From Rivularia sp034931125 (GTDB lineage: Bacteria; Cyanobacteriota; Cyanobacteriia; Cyanobacteriales; Nostocaceae): DNA of 64,000 bases. Position numbers and translations under genes: made by a program. The notes under the pieces are model-generated. The model ran no database searches. It saw only the letters and a list, made by a program, of their open reading frames with translations, and had not been told where the DNA came from. Positions within the stretch are counted from its first letter, which is position 1, and every line of letters begins with the position of its first letter. The DNA is taken from contig NZ_JAYGHM010000026.1 of the NCBI RefSeq assembly GCF_034931125.1, forward strand, positions 1 through 64,000. The letters are read 5' to 3'. Positions 1 through 9,775 of the stretch are shown here, piece by piece.

Positions 1-1343
1 CTCCCAATAGCACTGAAAACATTACTATTCTCACTAGTTCCAACAACAGAAACTCTTTCTTGAGCTTCGATATTTATATTTCCCCCATTACCTTCTCCAA
101 AGGTACTACTATTGAGTCTTCCACCATTAGTAAGTAAAAGGTTATTGGCTGAAATATCAACATTGCCAGCATTTCCTTTTGCACTTTCTTCTACCAAACT
201 ATATATATAGCTTCCATTCAAGACAATATCATTATTAGCTTCGACAATAATATTGCCAGCATCTCCTTTACCCAAAGTGCTAGCGCTAATGAGATTATTG
301 TTATTAGTAGACATCGAATCTGTATTAATGCGAATATCACCACCTTTACCAATGGCATTCGGAAACACCCAATTGATAATGTAACTCTGGGGAGCAATTT
401 GTAATATTCCTGTGGTATTTATCGTAATATCTCCAGCTTGACTATCAACCGTTCCCAAACCAGACAAAATACCCGCTCGTATGATGCTGCGTGAAATATC
501 TAAATTATTGGCATTAATCGTAATGCTTCCACCATTATCAGCCGCTACATCTAGCAAAGAATTCGAGATACTTGTATTTGCCCGCGTCAGGTTTTCCGGT
601 AAGCTAAAACTACCATTTTTATTTATCCCTACTGTTCCAGTTCCTCCAATTGCAGCAAGTTCAAGGTTTCCTCCAAAAGCCTGTAAGGTAGTACTATTTA
701 AACTAATATCACCACCAACTAAAGCCAGGTTTTTCCCTGGTGCTACTCCTAAAAGAGATTGGTTAACATTTATAACACCTTGTTTTGCTACTGCATCAAA
801 AAACAAAGCCGATGGATTAATTGTCAACAATACTGGTGCTTCTGGATTCGTAGCGCTAAAATTACCTTGTTCGCCAAACTGCAACCTCGAAGCAGTACTC
901 CCCACAAATGAACCTTGCACATCTAACCTTGCATTTTCCCCAAATACAATCCCGTTGGGATTTATTAAAAACAAATTCGCAGCACCATCAACTCCTAAAG
1001 TTCCGAAAATATTCGATGCATTCCGACCTGTTACCCGCGTCAAGATATTTTCTACCCCAGAGGGATTGACAAAATATACCGTTTGCCCATCATTAATATT
1101 AAATTCGCTGAAACTGTGAAATAAATTAATATCCCGTTGCGCTCCACCATCAATACTGTCTGCATTAATTCCATTAATAATAACGTTGCGGTTTAAACGA
1201 GAGGATTCTGTACCTAAAGTATTATCGGGAGTTATATTACTTTGTTGTGCCTGGGTTTTAACGGTGAAGATACTGACAATTAACCAGCCAAGCAATCCTG
1301 CAAATCCGAACTGGAAACACTTATTTAAACCGTATTTTTTCAT
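1..1343 (-). CDS. Filamentous haemagglutinin N-terminal domain adhesin, partial (C-terminus outside window)
   Basis: I translated the minus strand from ATG at 1343 and it stays open to position 1 (about 447 codons), so the gene runs off the window. It opens with a signal peptide (MKKYG..., hydrophobic core, cut near AQA) followed by the two-partner-secretion/haemagglutination domain, with landmarks NVIINGINADSIDGG, VYFVNPSGVENIL and LFLINPNGIVFGENARLD. Then come glycine/asparagine-rich parallel beta-helix repeats of the type GKGDAGNIIV and GNGGNINI. By family this is a secreted, surface-located TpsA-like adhesin that would need a TpsB partner, which is not in the window. The first 300 bp of coding sequence are nearly identical to the next gene upstream (start 6416), so the pair is a tandem duplication. 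Confidence 0.85.
   Translation of the reverse strand, partial: MKKYGLNKCFQFGFAGLLGWLIVSIFTVKTQAQQSNITPDNTLGTESSRLNRNVIINGINADSIDGGAQRDINLFHSFSEFNINDGQTVYFVNPSGVENILTRVTGRNASNIFGTLGVDGAANLFLINPNGIVFGENARLDVQGSFVGSTASRLQFGEQGNFSATNPEAPVLLTINPSALFFDAVAKQGVINVNQSLLGVAPGKNLALVGGDISLNSTTLQAFGGNLELAAIGGTGTVGINKNGSFSLPENLTRANTSISNSLLDVAADNGGSITINANNLDISRSIIRAGILSGLGTVDSQAGDITINTTGILQIAPQSYIINWVFPNAIGKGGDIRINTDSMSTNNNNLISASTLGKGDAGNIIVEANNDIVLNGSYIYSLVEESAKGNAGNVDISANNLLLTNGGRLNSSTFGEGNGGNINIEAQERVSVVGTSENSNVFSAIG
1036..1343 (-). repeat. Near-identical 5' end shared by tandem adhesins (copy 1)
   Basis: The signal-peptide and N-terminal-domain coding region is repeated at 6109-6416 with a constant offset of 5073 bp. 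By eye I count four mismatches across about 280 bp, with divergence beginning at codon 10 or so towards the start and beyond the TPS domain downstream. This points to recent duplication or gene conversion of the 5' ends. Confidence 0.8.
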
Positions 1344-1436
1344 TATGGGATGCAATGTTGGTAGTGCTTTTATGAATTATCCAATGAAACTGTTGTTTCT
1401 GGTCATAAATAAATCAAATCTGAAGTAATAGAGCAG

Positions 1437-1458
1437 TTGCAATACAGTTTTGTGCAAT
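1437..1458. promoter_or_regulatory. Conserved upstream motif with TTGCA...TGCAA inverted repeat (copy 1)
   Basis: A 22-bp sequence about 95 bp upstream of the first adhesin start is identical to 6509-6530 upstream of the second. Its ends form the inverted repeat TTGCA-N11-TGCAA. It is the only part of the two upstream regions that is clearly conserved, so it is a candidate operator or promoter element; the binding protein is unknown. Confidence 0.45.
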
Positions 1459-1553
1459 GTTTCGTTACCTTAGACAAATTAATTAAGCAATCCGAAATTC
1501 TGGAATTAAGAGTATAAAATATTGACCGTCATTGTACGAACAATAAGACTGAA

Positions 1554-4500
1554 CTATTTAGAACATTCCCGACTTAATAACAACTCCCCATTACTCAACC
1601 GATACAAACCTTGGGGTTCAATAATTGGATCTCCTTTTTTCCAACTTTGATTTCTACTTTCAACAGTTCTAACTTCACCAGTTGTGTAATTAGAAACAAA
1701 AACATTATTAGGGCGATCGCTTGGTAAAGCACCACCACCTGTAATTTTAAAAGAGTTTTCTTGTCGCTTGTTACCCCGTGCAATGCAACTCGACGCAATT
1801 ATTGCATTGGTATCGATGTTTGGTGATAATTCGGTAAAGCTATTTTGAATCGAACTGGTATCAGCTGCATTAATATTTGTTTCCCCCAAAATACCCAGTT
1901 CCGAACTTGCGGTAATATCGCTTTTATTAGTTAAACTTTCTTGACTTTCAATACCAAAAATACCGCTACTAGTAATAGTAACTTTACCACCATTGCCAGC
2001 GAAAGCATTTGCGGTGATATCGCTGTTTTCGTTTTGTGGTGCGACGATGAATTTAGAATTTATATTAATATTACCGCCATCTCCCCCGGCTTGAGCAGTT
2101 CCTGCGGTGGTGGAAATTTTACTATTGTTGCGGAGTAGTAACAGTTCTCCTAACTGTAAGTTAATATTACCCCCTTGAGTGCTGGCTGTTTGAGCAGAGA
2201 TGCTACCATTATCTAATTGAAGAGTTCCTGCTTCCAAAGTAATATCCCCTGCATCCCCCGTACCATCGCTACTAACTGATACCTTTGCCCCATTTTCAAT
2301 ACTTACTCTGCGGGGGTCGATAAATATACTACCACCTTTACCTGTAGAATCAGCAGATGTACTGGCAAATAAACCACTGGGTGAACCTTCTTCAAGTAGC
2401 AGAAAATCGCTAACTCTATCGGTTGAACTAGGAGATTTTATTTGTTCTTCAATAACAGCTAACCGATTATTATAGTTAGGATCAGTTCCAGACAAGGTAA
2501 CGCTATCTTTAACATTGAGGGTGATAATACCAGCATTACCACTGCTTTGGGTAGTATTAACAATTTGTCCACCATTGACTGCTGCAAAATTATCGGCATT
2601 AATGGTGATATCTCCAGCATTACGATTATTAGAAGTTGTTGCTGTTACAAGGGCAGCATCTGTAATGCGAAAGTCTCCTGTAGTGACATTGATGTTGCCA
2701 GCATCACCAGAAGCACCTCTTTCTGTTAAAGTTATTATGCCACTAGTAAAGCCTTTAGGACTAATACCTGAAAGGGTAACAGATTCGGCAGCATTGATAT
2801 TAATCTCTCCTCCCCTTCCTTTACCACCAGGAAGGTTGCCAAATTCCCGAGATACAGCAGCACTAATTTGAGAACCACTTGTTAAAGTTAAGGTTTGGGT
2901 CTCAATATCAATGGTACCACCTATTCCTTCTCCTCCTGGAAGCACATTGCTATCAATACTGCTAGAGTTTGATAAGGAAATGGAATCAGCAGCATCTACT
3001 TTAATATTACCTGCATCGCCCTTACCTAAAGTTCCAGTAGAAAGAATTCCAGTGTTATCTAAGAATAGAGAACCTGTTGTGATTTCGATATCTCCACCAT
3101 CACCAATAGCATTTGAATTAACAATATTTAATGCAAGTCCGCCATCAAAAGTAACAGTATCGCTGGCGTTGATATTTATATTACCTGCATTTCCTCGTGC
3201 ATTTGTAAAGGCAGATAATTCACCGCCATTGGTGACAGAAAGTGACCCGGTTGTAATTTGCATATCTCCACTTTTACCTGTACCCCTAAGTAAGACCGTA
3301 TATAAGCCACTACTTGCGCCATCAAGCTTGATAGTATCGCGGGCATTAATTATAATGTTGCCACCATTGACAATATCGTTACTATTCTCTTCTGGCAATC
3401 CTGCGGCATTCATTTGACCACCATTTGTTAAAAATAGCGACCCAGTTTTGACCTCAATATTTCCTGCATTGCCATTATTTACATAGGTATTGGCACTACT
3501 TGGTATGGTAAACTGACCAGTAGTTGTACCATCAAAAGTAATAGTGTCGCCCACATCAAGGAAAATATTACCTGCATTTCCCTTTCCAAGGTTAATGCTT
3601 GAGATATCACCACCATTTTTCAATAGCAATTCACCTGTAGTAATGCCAATGTCCCCACCATTACCAACACTGTTAGAACCCCCAGTGGTAGAGACTTGAG
3701 AGGTAAGTCCTCTATTGGTATCAAAGCTATCAAAGATAACTTTATCGCTGGCATTAATGGTGATATTACCTGCATCACCTTGTCCATCTGTGGTAGCAGA
3801 TATTGCTGCGCCATTGGTGACGGAAAGTAACCCCGTTGTAATTTGAATATCTCCCCCTTTACCCATACCTCCAGTTAGTAAGCTGCTTTGAATACCACTA
3901 ATTCCACTACTAACTACTCCGTCTAATTTGATGCTATCGCGGGCTTCTACAAAAATATTACCTGCATTTCCTTGCCCTAAAACATTGCTAGATAATTGAC
4001 CCCCATTTGTTAAAGTTAGGGTTCCGGTTGTTACTTGGATATCTCCTCCGTTAGCCATTGTATCAGTAGCAACTGTGCCGCTAGCATAACCTCCAGTGTC
4101 AAAGGTAACGGTATCTTTCGCATTAATGGTAATATTCCCTGCGTCCCCTTTCCCAGCAGTACTGCTAGTAATAGCAGCTTCATTAGTAACTGAAAGAGTT
4201 CCAGTGTTTAATTGAATATCACCAGCATTACCCACAGCTTCTGGATTTACGAAACTAATGATGCGAGTAGATATAGTACCGTTACTACCATCCGTCAAAA
4301 TAACATCACCTGAACCATCTAAAGAAATACTTTGACGAGCATTAACAGTGATATTACCTGCATTACCTTCTCCCAAAGTTTTAGCATTTATTTCAGAACC
4401 TTCAACCAGAGAAAGGGAACCAGTATTAATATTAATATCACCAGCATTTCCTACAGCACCAATCCCTACGAAGCTAGAAATATCACTGGATATTCCGTCT

Positions 4501-6416
4501 TTGATTCCAGAAATAGTAACTGCATCGCGGACATTAATATTAATATTCCCTGCATTACCTTGCCCACCTGGGAGATTTTTCTTAACATCAGCATCACGAA
4601 GAAAGGCTTGAATTTCTGAACTATCAGTCAGAGAAAGCGAACCAGCAGTAATGTTAATATTTCCACCGTTACCAATTCCCCCTGCTTCTATATTATTGGC
4701 AATAATATTATCTACCAAGTTAACGGTATCACGAGCATTAATAATAATATTTCCTGCATCCCCTTTCCCATCAATACCGTTACTAATCACAGCTCCATTG
4801 GTAGCCCAAAGAGTCCCAGTGTTTAATTGAATATTACCAGAATTACCTACAGCTTCTGGATTTACGGAACTAATGATGCGAGTAGATATAGTACCGTTAC
4901 TACCATCGTTCAAAGTAGCATTACCTGAGCCGTCTAAAGAAATATTTTGACGAGCATTAACAGTTATATTACCTGCATTTCCTTGTCCAAGGGTTTTAGC
5001 ATTGATTTCAGAACCTCCAGCCAGAGAAAGAGAATCAGCATTAATATTAATATCGCCAGCATTTCCTACAGCACCAATGCCTACGGAGCTAGAAATATCA
5101 CTGTTAAATCCATCTTTAATTCCAGCAATGGTAACTGCATCGCGGACATTAATATTAATATTACCTGCATTACCTTGCCCACCTGGGAGATTTTTCTCAA
5201 CATCTGCATTATCAAGCGTTGCTTGAATTTGGGAACCATCGGTAAGGGAAAGCGAACCAGCAGTGATGTTAATATTTCCTCCCTTACCAACTCCCCCTGC
5301 TTCTATATTATTGGCAATAACACTATCTACAAGAGATACAGAATTAGATGCTTGTAGGAATATGTCACCACCATTTCCTTGACTGTAGACACCGTTATCA
5401 ATAGCAGCATCATCTGTAAGTAAAATCGAATCTGTAGCATTGATATTAATATCTCCCGCTTGTGCGTCGGGATTTCCCTCTTTTTGAAGAGTTCCAGCAA
5501 ATATAAATGAGTTGGAAATCTCGAAATTACGAGCATTAATTACAAGATTTCCCCCAAATTTACCAAAAATACTAATTACAGATTCATTCCCTAGAGAAAT
5601 ATCTCCTCTTTCCACATCTTCCGGAACATTTAAGCGGAAGGTATCACCAGAAATATCTAAACCAATGGTTCCCGGTGCAGCTACGGAAGCTAATTCAATA
5701 TTTCCTTCATAAGCCCTTAATCTACCACCATCTAAATTAATATTACCCCCCACCAGCAACAAACTTTTTCCGTCAGGTACTCTCAATCCTGTAGTTTCAT
5801 TACCTTCTGGATTTATTCCTGCTCTTCCTTGAGATTTGTTGGTAATTCCTCCATTGGCTTGTATTTGATTGAAAAATAATGCATTTGGATTCACAGTTAA
5901 TAATCCCGGTGCTTCCGGATTCGTCGCACTAAACACACCCTGTTCCCCAAACTGCACCCCATTCGCAGTAGTCCCCACAAACGAACCTTGCAAATCTAAC
6001 CGCGCATTCTCCCCAAATACAATTCCGTTGGGATTTATTAAAAACAAATTCGCAGCACCATCAACTCCCAAAGTACCCAAAATATTTGACGCATTTCCAC
6101 CAGTCACCCGCGTCAAGATATTTTCTACCCCAGAGGGGTTGACAAAATATACCGTTCGCCCATCATTAATATTAAATTCGCTGAAACTGTGAAATAAATT
6201 AATATCCCGTTGCGCTCCACCATCAATACTGTCTGCATTAATTCCATTAATAATAACGTTGCGGTTTAAACGAGAGGATTCTGTACCTAAAGTATTATCG
6301 GGAGTTATATTACTTTGTTGTGCCTGGGTTTTAACGGTGAAGATACTGACAATTAACCAGCCCAGCAATCCTGCAAATCCGAACTGCAAACACTTGTATA
6401 ATCCATACTTTTTCAT
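1554..6416 (-). CDS. Filamentous haemagglutinin-type adhesin (two-partner secretion TpsA-like)
   Basis: About 1620 residues. Signal peptide (MKKYGLYKC..., core FGFAGLLGWLIVSIF, cleavage near TQAQ), then the haemagglutination-activity/TPS domain (residues about 30-260; NPNGIVFGENARLD). A very long parallel beta-helix follows, built from repeats such as GNAGNININ, NGGDIQITTGSLSVTNGG and DAGNITINA. The C-terminal region has SCIARGNKRQENSFKITGGGALPSDR and ends in EPQGLYRLSNGELLLSRECSK, the usual C-terminus of cyanobacterial members with a late cysteine pair. In-frame ATGs lie further upstream (6476, 6434, 6419); I prefer 6416 because the paralogue starts there and the signal peptide then begins MKK. 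Family role: secreted adhesin at the cell surface or sheath. No TpsB/BamA-like transporter is nearby. Confidence 0.88.
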   Translation of the reverse strand: MKKYGLYKCLQFGFAGLLGWLIVSIFTVKTQAQQSNITPDNTLGTESSRLNRNVIINGINADSIDGGAQRDINLFHSFSEFNINDGRTVYFVNPSGVENILTRVTGGNASNILGTLGVDGAANLFLINPNGIVFGENARLDLQGSFVGTTANGVQFGEQGVFSATNPEAPGLLTVNPNALFFNQIQANGGITNKSQGRAGINPEGNETTGLRVPDGKSLLLVGGNINLDGGRLRAYEGNIELASVAAPGTIGLDISGDTFRLNVPEDVERGDISLGNESVISIFGKFGGNLVINARNFEISNSFIFAGTLQKEGNPDAQAGDININATDSILLTDDAAIDNGVYSQGNGGDIFLQASNSVSLVDSVIANNIEAGGVGKGGNINITAGSLSLTDGSQIQATLDNADVEKNLPGGQGNAGNININVRDAVTIAGIKDGFNSDISSSVGIGAVGNAGDININADSLSLAGGSEINAKTLGQGNAGNITVNARQNISLDGSGNATLNDGSNGTISTRIISSVNPEAVGNSGNIQLNTGTLWATNGAVISNGIDGKGDAGNIIINARDTVNLVDNIIANNIEAGGIGNGGNINITAGSLSLTDSSEIQAFLRDADVKKNLPGGQGNAGNININVRDAVTISGIKDGISSDISSFVGIGAVGNAGDININTGSLSLVEGSEINAKTLGEGNAGNITVNARQSISLDGSGDVILTDGSNGTISTRIISFVNPEAVGNAGDIQLNTGTLSVTNEAAITSSTAGKGDAGNITINAKDTVTFDTGGYASGTVATDTMANGGDIQVTTGTLTLTNGGQLSSNVLGQGNAGNIFVEARDSIKLDGVVSSGISGIQSSLLTGGMGKGGDIQITTGLLSVTNGAAISATTDGQGDAGNITINASDKVIFDSFDTNRGLTSQVSTTGGSNSVGNGGDIGITTGELLLKNGGDISSINLGKGNAGNIFLDVGDTITFDGTTTGQFTIPSSANTYVNNGNAGNIEVKTGSLFLTNGGQMNAAGLPEENSNDIVNGGNIIINARDTIKLDGASSGLYTVLLRGTGKSGDMQITTGSLSVTNGGELSAFTNARGNAGNININASDTVTFDGGLALNIVNSNAIGDGGDIEITTGSLFLDNTGILSTGTLGKGDAGNIKVDAADSISLSNSSSIDSNVLPGGEGIGGTIDIETQTLTLTSGSQISAAVSREFGNLPGGKGRGGEININAAESVTLSGISPKGFTSGIITLTERGASGDAGNINVTTGDFRITDAALVTATTSNNRNAGDITINADNFAAVNGGQIVNTTQSSGNAGIITLNVKDSVTLSGTDPNYNNRLAVIEEQIKSPSSTDRVSDFLLLEEGSPSGLFASTSADSTGKGGSIFIDPRRVSIENGAKVSVSSDGTGDAGDITLEAGTLQLDNGSISAQTASTQGGNINLQLGELLLLRNNSKISTTAGTAQAGGDGGNININSKFIVAPQNENSDITANAFAGNGGKVTITSSGIFGIESQESLTNKSDITASSELGILGETNINAADTSSIQNSFTELSPNIDTNAIIASSCIARGNKRQENSFKITGGGALPSDRPNNVFVSNYTTGEVRTVESRNQSWKKGDPIIEPQGLYRLSNGELLLSRECSK
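6109..6416 (-). repeat. Near-identical 5' end shared by tandem adhesins (copy 2)
   Basis: Second copy of the repeat at 1036-1343, in the same orientation, 5073 bp away. A homologous exchange between the copies would delete or duplicate the whole 1554-6416 gene and leave a functional hybrid 5' end. Confidence 0.8.
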
Positions 6417-6508
6417 CATAGGGTGTGCTTTCATATTGATTATTTGAGTATCTAATAAAACTGTAGCTTTGAGCAATAATTACTAGTCAATATTCCTTCA
6501 TACCATGA

Positions 6509-6530
6509 TTGCAATACAGTTTTGTGCAAT
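6509..6530. promoter_or_regulatory. Conserved upstream motif with TTGCA...TGCAA inverted repeat (copy 2)
   Basis: Identical to 1437-1458 and at the same distance from its gene, about 95 bp upstream of the 6416 start. The rest of 6531-6738 shows no gene that I can support; it holds the divergent promoter regions of the adhesin and of the biosynthetic cluster. Confidence 0.45.
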
Positions 6531-6756
6531 TACCCATTCGCATTCATGCACTCACCAGGTATTAATACTGCACTTCGATCAGCATAAAAGGCGGATGCGT
6601 AACATTTGCATCTAATTTAATCTGTAAATTATCGACCACAGCAATATTACTGAGCGCCAATTATTCCAATGATTTTTCAACTCAGTAATTACACAAATTA
6701 AAGTTTTTACAAATGAATAGCAGCTTAATTATAGATTTAAGGAGAAGGTGAAAACA

Positions 6757-7863
6757 ATGATTATCGTCGTAAAATCCGGTTGTCCTCAAGAAGAAATTAA
6801 ATTATTATGTACGGAACTCCGACGCTGGAATATTTTACCAGAAGTATCTAGGGGAGAAAACAAAGTAGCTATTGGTTTGGTTGGTGATACAGCGGAAATC
6901 GATTTACAGCAGGTGCAAAATTTAAGCCCTTTTATTGAACAGGTGCTACGGATAAATAAGCCTTTCAAACGAGCTAGTTTGGAGTTTCGCTATGGTGAAC
7001 CCAGTAATATTAAAGTATCCACACCTTCTGGGAATGTTACTTTCGGTCAAAATCATCCTTTAGTTGTAATTGCTGGCCCCTGCTCTGTGGAAAGCGAAGA
7101 GATGATTGTGGAAACTGCGCTGCAAGTCAAAGCCGCAGGTGGACATTTTCTCCGGGGAGGTGCTTACAAACCCAGAACTTCTCCTTATGCTTTCCAAGGA
7201 CATGGAGAGAGTGCTTTGGAATGGTTGGCAACTGCTAGATCGGTTTCTGGTTTGGGAATTATTACTGAGGTAATGGATGCTTCTGAATTATCGGCGATCG
7301 CATCGGTTGCAGATATACTGCAAGTTGGGGCCCGCAATATGCAAAATTTTTCACTTTTGAAAAAAATCGGTGCAACTAATAAGCCCGTGTTGCTGAAGCG
7401 AGGTTTGTCAGCCACGATTGAGGAATGGCTGATGTCAGCAGAGTATATCTTAGCAGCAGGAAATCCCAATGTGATTCTCTGCGAACGCGGAATTAGAACT
7501 TGTGATAGTAAATATACCCGCAATACTTTAGATATATCTGCAATTCCCGTTTTACGTAATTTAACTCACCTGCCAATTGTTGTAGATCCCAGTCACGCTA
7601 CTGGTAAATCTGAACTGGTTAGTCCAATGGCAAAAGCTGCGATCGCGGCTGGTTGCGATTCTTTGATGGTGGAAGTTCACCCCAATCCTCAAAAAGCGCT
7701 TTCAGATGGTCCTCAGTCGCTTAATTTTGCTAGTTTTACAGAATTTATGCGGGAAATAAGTCATTTGAGTCAATTTTTTGGTCGCTGGGAACAGCATCAG
7801 CCCTGCATTACCTCCAAACAATTATCCATTAATTCAGAAGTATCTAGTTTTTCTTTACGCTAA
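6757..7863 (+). CDS. aroF: 3-deoxy-7-phosphoheptulonate (DAHP) synthase, class I beta type
   Basis: Condenses phosphoenolpyruvate and erythrose 4-phosphate, the first step of the shikimate pathway. Visible family motifs: GPCSVES, KPRTSPYAFQG, QVGARNMQNF, LLKRG, CERGIRT, DPSHATG and the end block VEVHPNP-ALSDGPQS. An N-terminal ferredoxin-like (ACT-like) regulatory domain occupies about residues 1-70 (MIIVVKSGCPQEEI...), as in Thermotoga/Bacillus-type enzymes. A GTG at 6748 is in frame, but it sits 3 nt from the AAGGAG; ATG 6757 has the GGAGAAGG ribosome site at a better distance and gives the usual MI-VV-K start. First gene of the tyrosine-derived cluster, 35 bp before the ammonia-lyase. Probably a pathway-dedicated copy that boosts aromatic supply; whether it is feedback-insensitive cannot be told. 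Confidence 0.93.
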   Translation: MIIVVKSGCPQEEIKLLCTELRRWNILPEVSRGENKVAIGLVGDTAEIDLQQVQNLSPFIEQVLRINKPFKRASLEFRYGEPSNIKVSTPSGNVTFGQNHPLVVIAGPCSVESEEMIVETALQVKAAGGHFLRGGAYKPRTSPYAFQGHGESALEWLATARSVSGLGIITEVMDASELSAIASVADILQVGARNMQNFSLLKKIGATNKPVLLKRGLSATIEEWLMSAEYILAAGNPNVILCERGIRTCDSKYTRNTLDISAIPVLRNLTHLPIVVDPSHATGKSELVSPMAKAAIAAGCDSLMVEVHPNPQKALSDGPQSLNFASFTEFMREISHLSQFFGRWEQHQPCITSKQLSINSEVSSFSLR

Positions 7864-7898
7864 AACCTCTCTTGTCAAAATTATATTTAGTCAACAAC

Positions 7899-9617
7899 AT
7901 GAATACAATTCGCTTAACTCAAAACACTGTCTCGCAAAAATCATTTCCTTTTTTGAATAGCTCGGATGCTGCGGTAATTGTAGGCGATCGCAATCTAACT
8001 ATTGAAGAAGTAATAAGTGTAGCGCGTTATGGAGTACAGGTACGTTTAACGGAAAATCTGCAAAAATTAGCCAATATCCAAGCATCTTGCGATTTTATCA
8101 GCGATGCGGTTGAATCGGGAGAACCAATTTATGGGGTGACTACTGGTTTTGGTGGGATGGCAAATGTGGTAATTTCTCCGGAATCTGCGACTTTACTGCA
8201 AAATAATTTGATGTGCTATCACAAGGTAGGTGCGGGAAAAAGTTTACCTCTAGCTGATGTTCGCGCTGCTATGCTGTTACGTGCTAACTCGCACATTGCT
8301 GGTGCATCGGGTATTCGTCTGGAACTGATTAAGCGGATGCTGATATTCTTAAATGCTGGTGTTACTCCTCATGTCCCCGAATTTGGTTCAATTGGTGCTA
8401 GTGGGGATTTAACACCTTTAGCATATATTTCTGGGGCATTAGTTGGTTTAAATTCCAGCTACATCGTGGATTTTGACGGTGAAGAAATGGATGCACCAAC
8501 AGCACTGCAAAAGCTGGGTTTGGAACCATTGCAATTACTTCCCAAGGAAGGATTAGCAATGATGAATGGAACTTCTGTAATGACTGGAATTGCGGCTAAT
8601 TGCGTTCAAGATACGAGAATTTTATTAGCTTTGAGCGTCGGAGTCCATGCTTTAACAATCCAAGGTTTAGAAGGTACTAATCAATCTTTTCACGAATATA
8701 TTCATAAACTCAAACCCCATTCCGGGCAAGTTTGGACTGCTTCCCAAATGCTGGAATTGTTAGCAGGTTCTCAGTTAATTCGTGATGAGTTGGATGGTTC
8801 CCACGATTATCGAGGTAAAAATCCTATCCAAGATCGTTATTCATTACGCTGTTTAGCACAGTATATGGGACCGATTGTAGACGGTATCGAAGATATTGCT
8901 AAACAGGTGGAGATAGAAATGAATTCTGTCACCGATAACCCATTAATTGATGTTGAAAATCAAGCTAGCTATCATGGGGGTAATTTTCTGGGACAGTACA
9001 TTGGTGTGGGTATGGATAGATTGCGCTACCACATTGGAATGTTAGCCAAACATTTAGATGTACAAATTGCTTATTTAGTGGCTCCGGAGTTTAATAATGG
9101 ATTATCTCCTTCCCTAGTGGGAAATCAAGAGCGTACTGTGAATATGGGTTTAAAGGGATTGCAGATTACTGGTAATTCGATTATGCCTTTATTAACCTTC
9201 TATGGAAATTCTATCGCTGACAGATTTCCTACTCATGCAGAACAATACAACCAGAATATTAATAGTCAAGGTTTTGCTTCAGCTAATTTAGCGCGAACCA
9301 GTGTAGAGATTTTTCAACAATATGTAGCTTTAGCTTTGATGTTTGGGGTGCAATCGGTGGATTTGCGTACCTATGCAGTTGCGGGACATTACGATGCTCG
9401 TGCAACTTTATCACCCGCTACTCAAGATTTATACATGGCGGTACGGAATGTTGTCGGTAAACCACCAAGTAAAGAGCGTCCTTATATATGGGATGACAAC
9501 GAGCAAGGTTTGGATGCTCATATTAGTAAAATTGCTGATGATATTACTTCTGGTGGACAAATTGTGACTGCAATTACCGGAGTTTTATCTGCTTTGAAAA
9601 CAGTTAACAGTCATTAA
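7899..9617 (+). CDS. MIO-dependent aromatic amino acid ammonia-lyase, predicted tyrosine ammonia-lyase
   Basis: 572 residues, very similar along its whole length to cyanobacterial phenylalanine ammonia-lyase (Anabaena AvPAL, 567 aa). The Ala-Ser-Gly triad that self-cyclises to the MIO cofactor is at residues 167-169 (GSIGASGDLTPLAY), exactly the AvPAL numbering if translation starts at ATG 7899; the TTG at 7872 would add nine residues. The selectivity pair, Phe107-Leu108 in AvPAL, reads Tyr107-His108 here (LMCYHKVGAG). A His at this position is the known determinant of tyrosine preference (His89 in Rhodobacter TAL). Predicted reaction: L-tyrosine to p-coumarate plus ammonia. Other conserved blocks: MNGTSVMTGIAA, NSVTDNPLIDV, GNSIMPLLTFYGNSIADRFPTHAEQ. 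It follows DAHP synthase and precedes a coumarate-CoA-ligase-like gene, consistent with a phenylpropanoid entry step. Confidence 0.9.
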   Translation: MNTIRLTQNTVSQKSFPFLNSSDAAVIVGDRNLTIEEVISVARYGVQVRLTENLQKLANIQASCDFISDAVESGEPIYGVTTGFGGMANVVISPESATLLQNNLMCYHKVGAGKSLPLADVRAAMLLRANSHIAGASGIRLELIKRMLIFLNAGVTPHVPEFGSIGASGDLTPLAYISGALVGLNSSYIVDFDGEEMDAPTALQKLGLEPLQLLPKEGLAMMNGTSVMTGIAANCVQDTRILLALSVGVHALTIQGLEGTNQSFHEYIHKLKPHSGQVWTASQMLELLAGSQLIRDELDGSHDYRGKNPIQDRYSLRCLAQYMGPIVDGIEDIAKQVEIEMNSVTDNPLIDVENQASYHGGNFLGQYIGVGMDRLRYHIGMLAKHLDVQIAYLVAPEFNNGLSPSLVGNQERTVNMGLKGLQITGNSIMPLLTFYGNSIADRFPTHAEQYNQNINSQGFASANLARTSVEIFQQYVALALMFGVQSVDLRTYAVAGHYDARATLSPATQDLYMAVRNVVGKPPSKERPYIWDDNEQGLDAHISKIADDITSGGQIVTAITGVLSALKTVNSH

Positions 9618-9682
9618 GGTGTATGGTGGGAAGATTTGTTTAACCTTTGATCCTACTTCTTTCACGGTAGACGATTAATGAT

Positions 9683-9722
9683 AAAAAAAACCGCAGAGAC
9701 ACAGAGGGCGCAGAGGAAAGAG
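9683..9722 (+). repeat. cgcagag-type intergenic tandem repeat
   Basis: Runs of a degenerate heptamer (cgcagag, gacacag, ggcgcag) after an A-tract. The same sequence recurs at 11325-11362 and, inverted, at 16621-16652. Such repeats are common between genes of Nostoc-like genomes. They mark the gene borders of the cluster and have no assigned function. Confidence 0.6.
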
Positions 9723-9775
9723 ATACATAGAGACAAGTAATTATATATAGAGCGCTACGGGAGTAATATCGAGTT

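Noticed and set aside
481..1119. 212-aa plus-strand open frame, and similar plus-strand frames at 2515-3417 and 4332-5712
   Set aside because: They lie antisense to the repetitive adhesin genes and are low-complexity mirror frames of Gly/Asn-rich repeats.
9343..9567. 74-aa open frame inside the ammonia-lyase
   Set aside because: Shadow frame within a strongly conserved coding region, no ribosome site.
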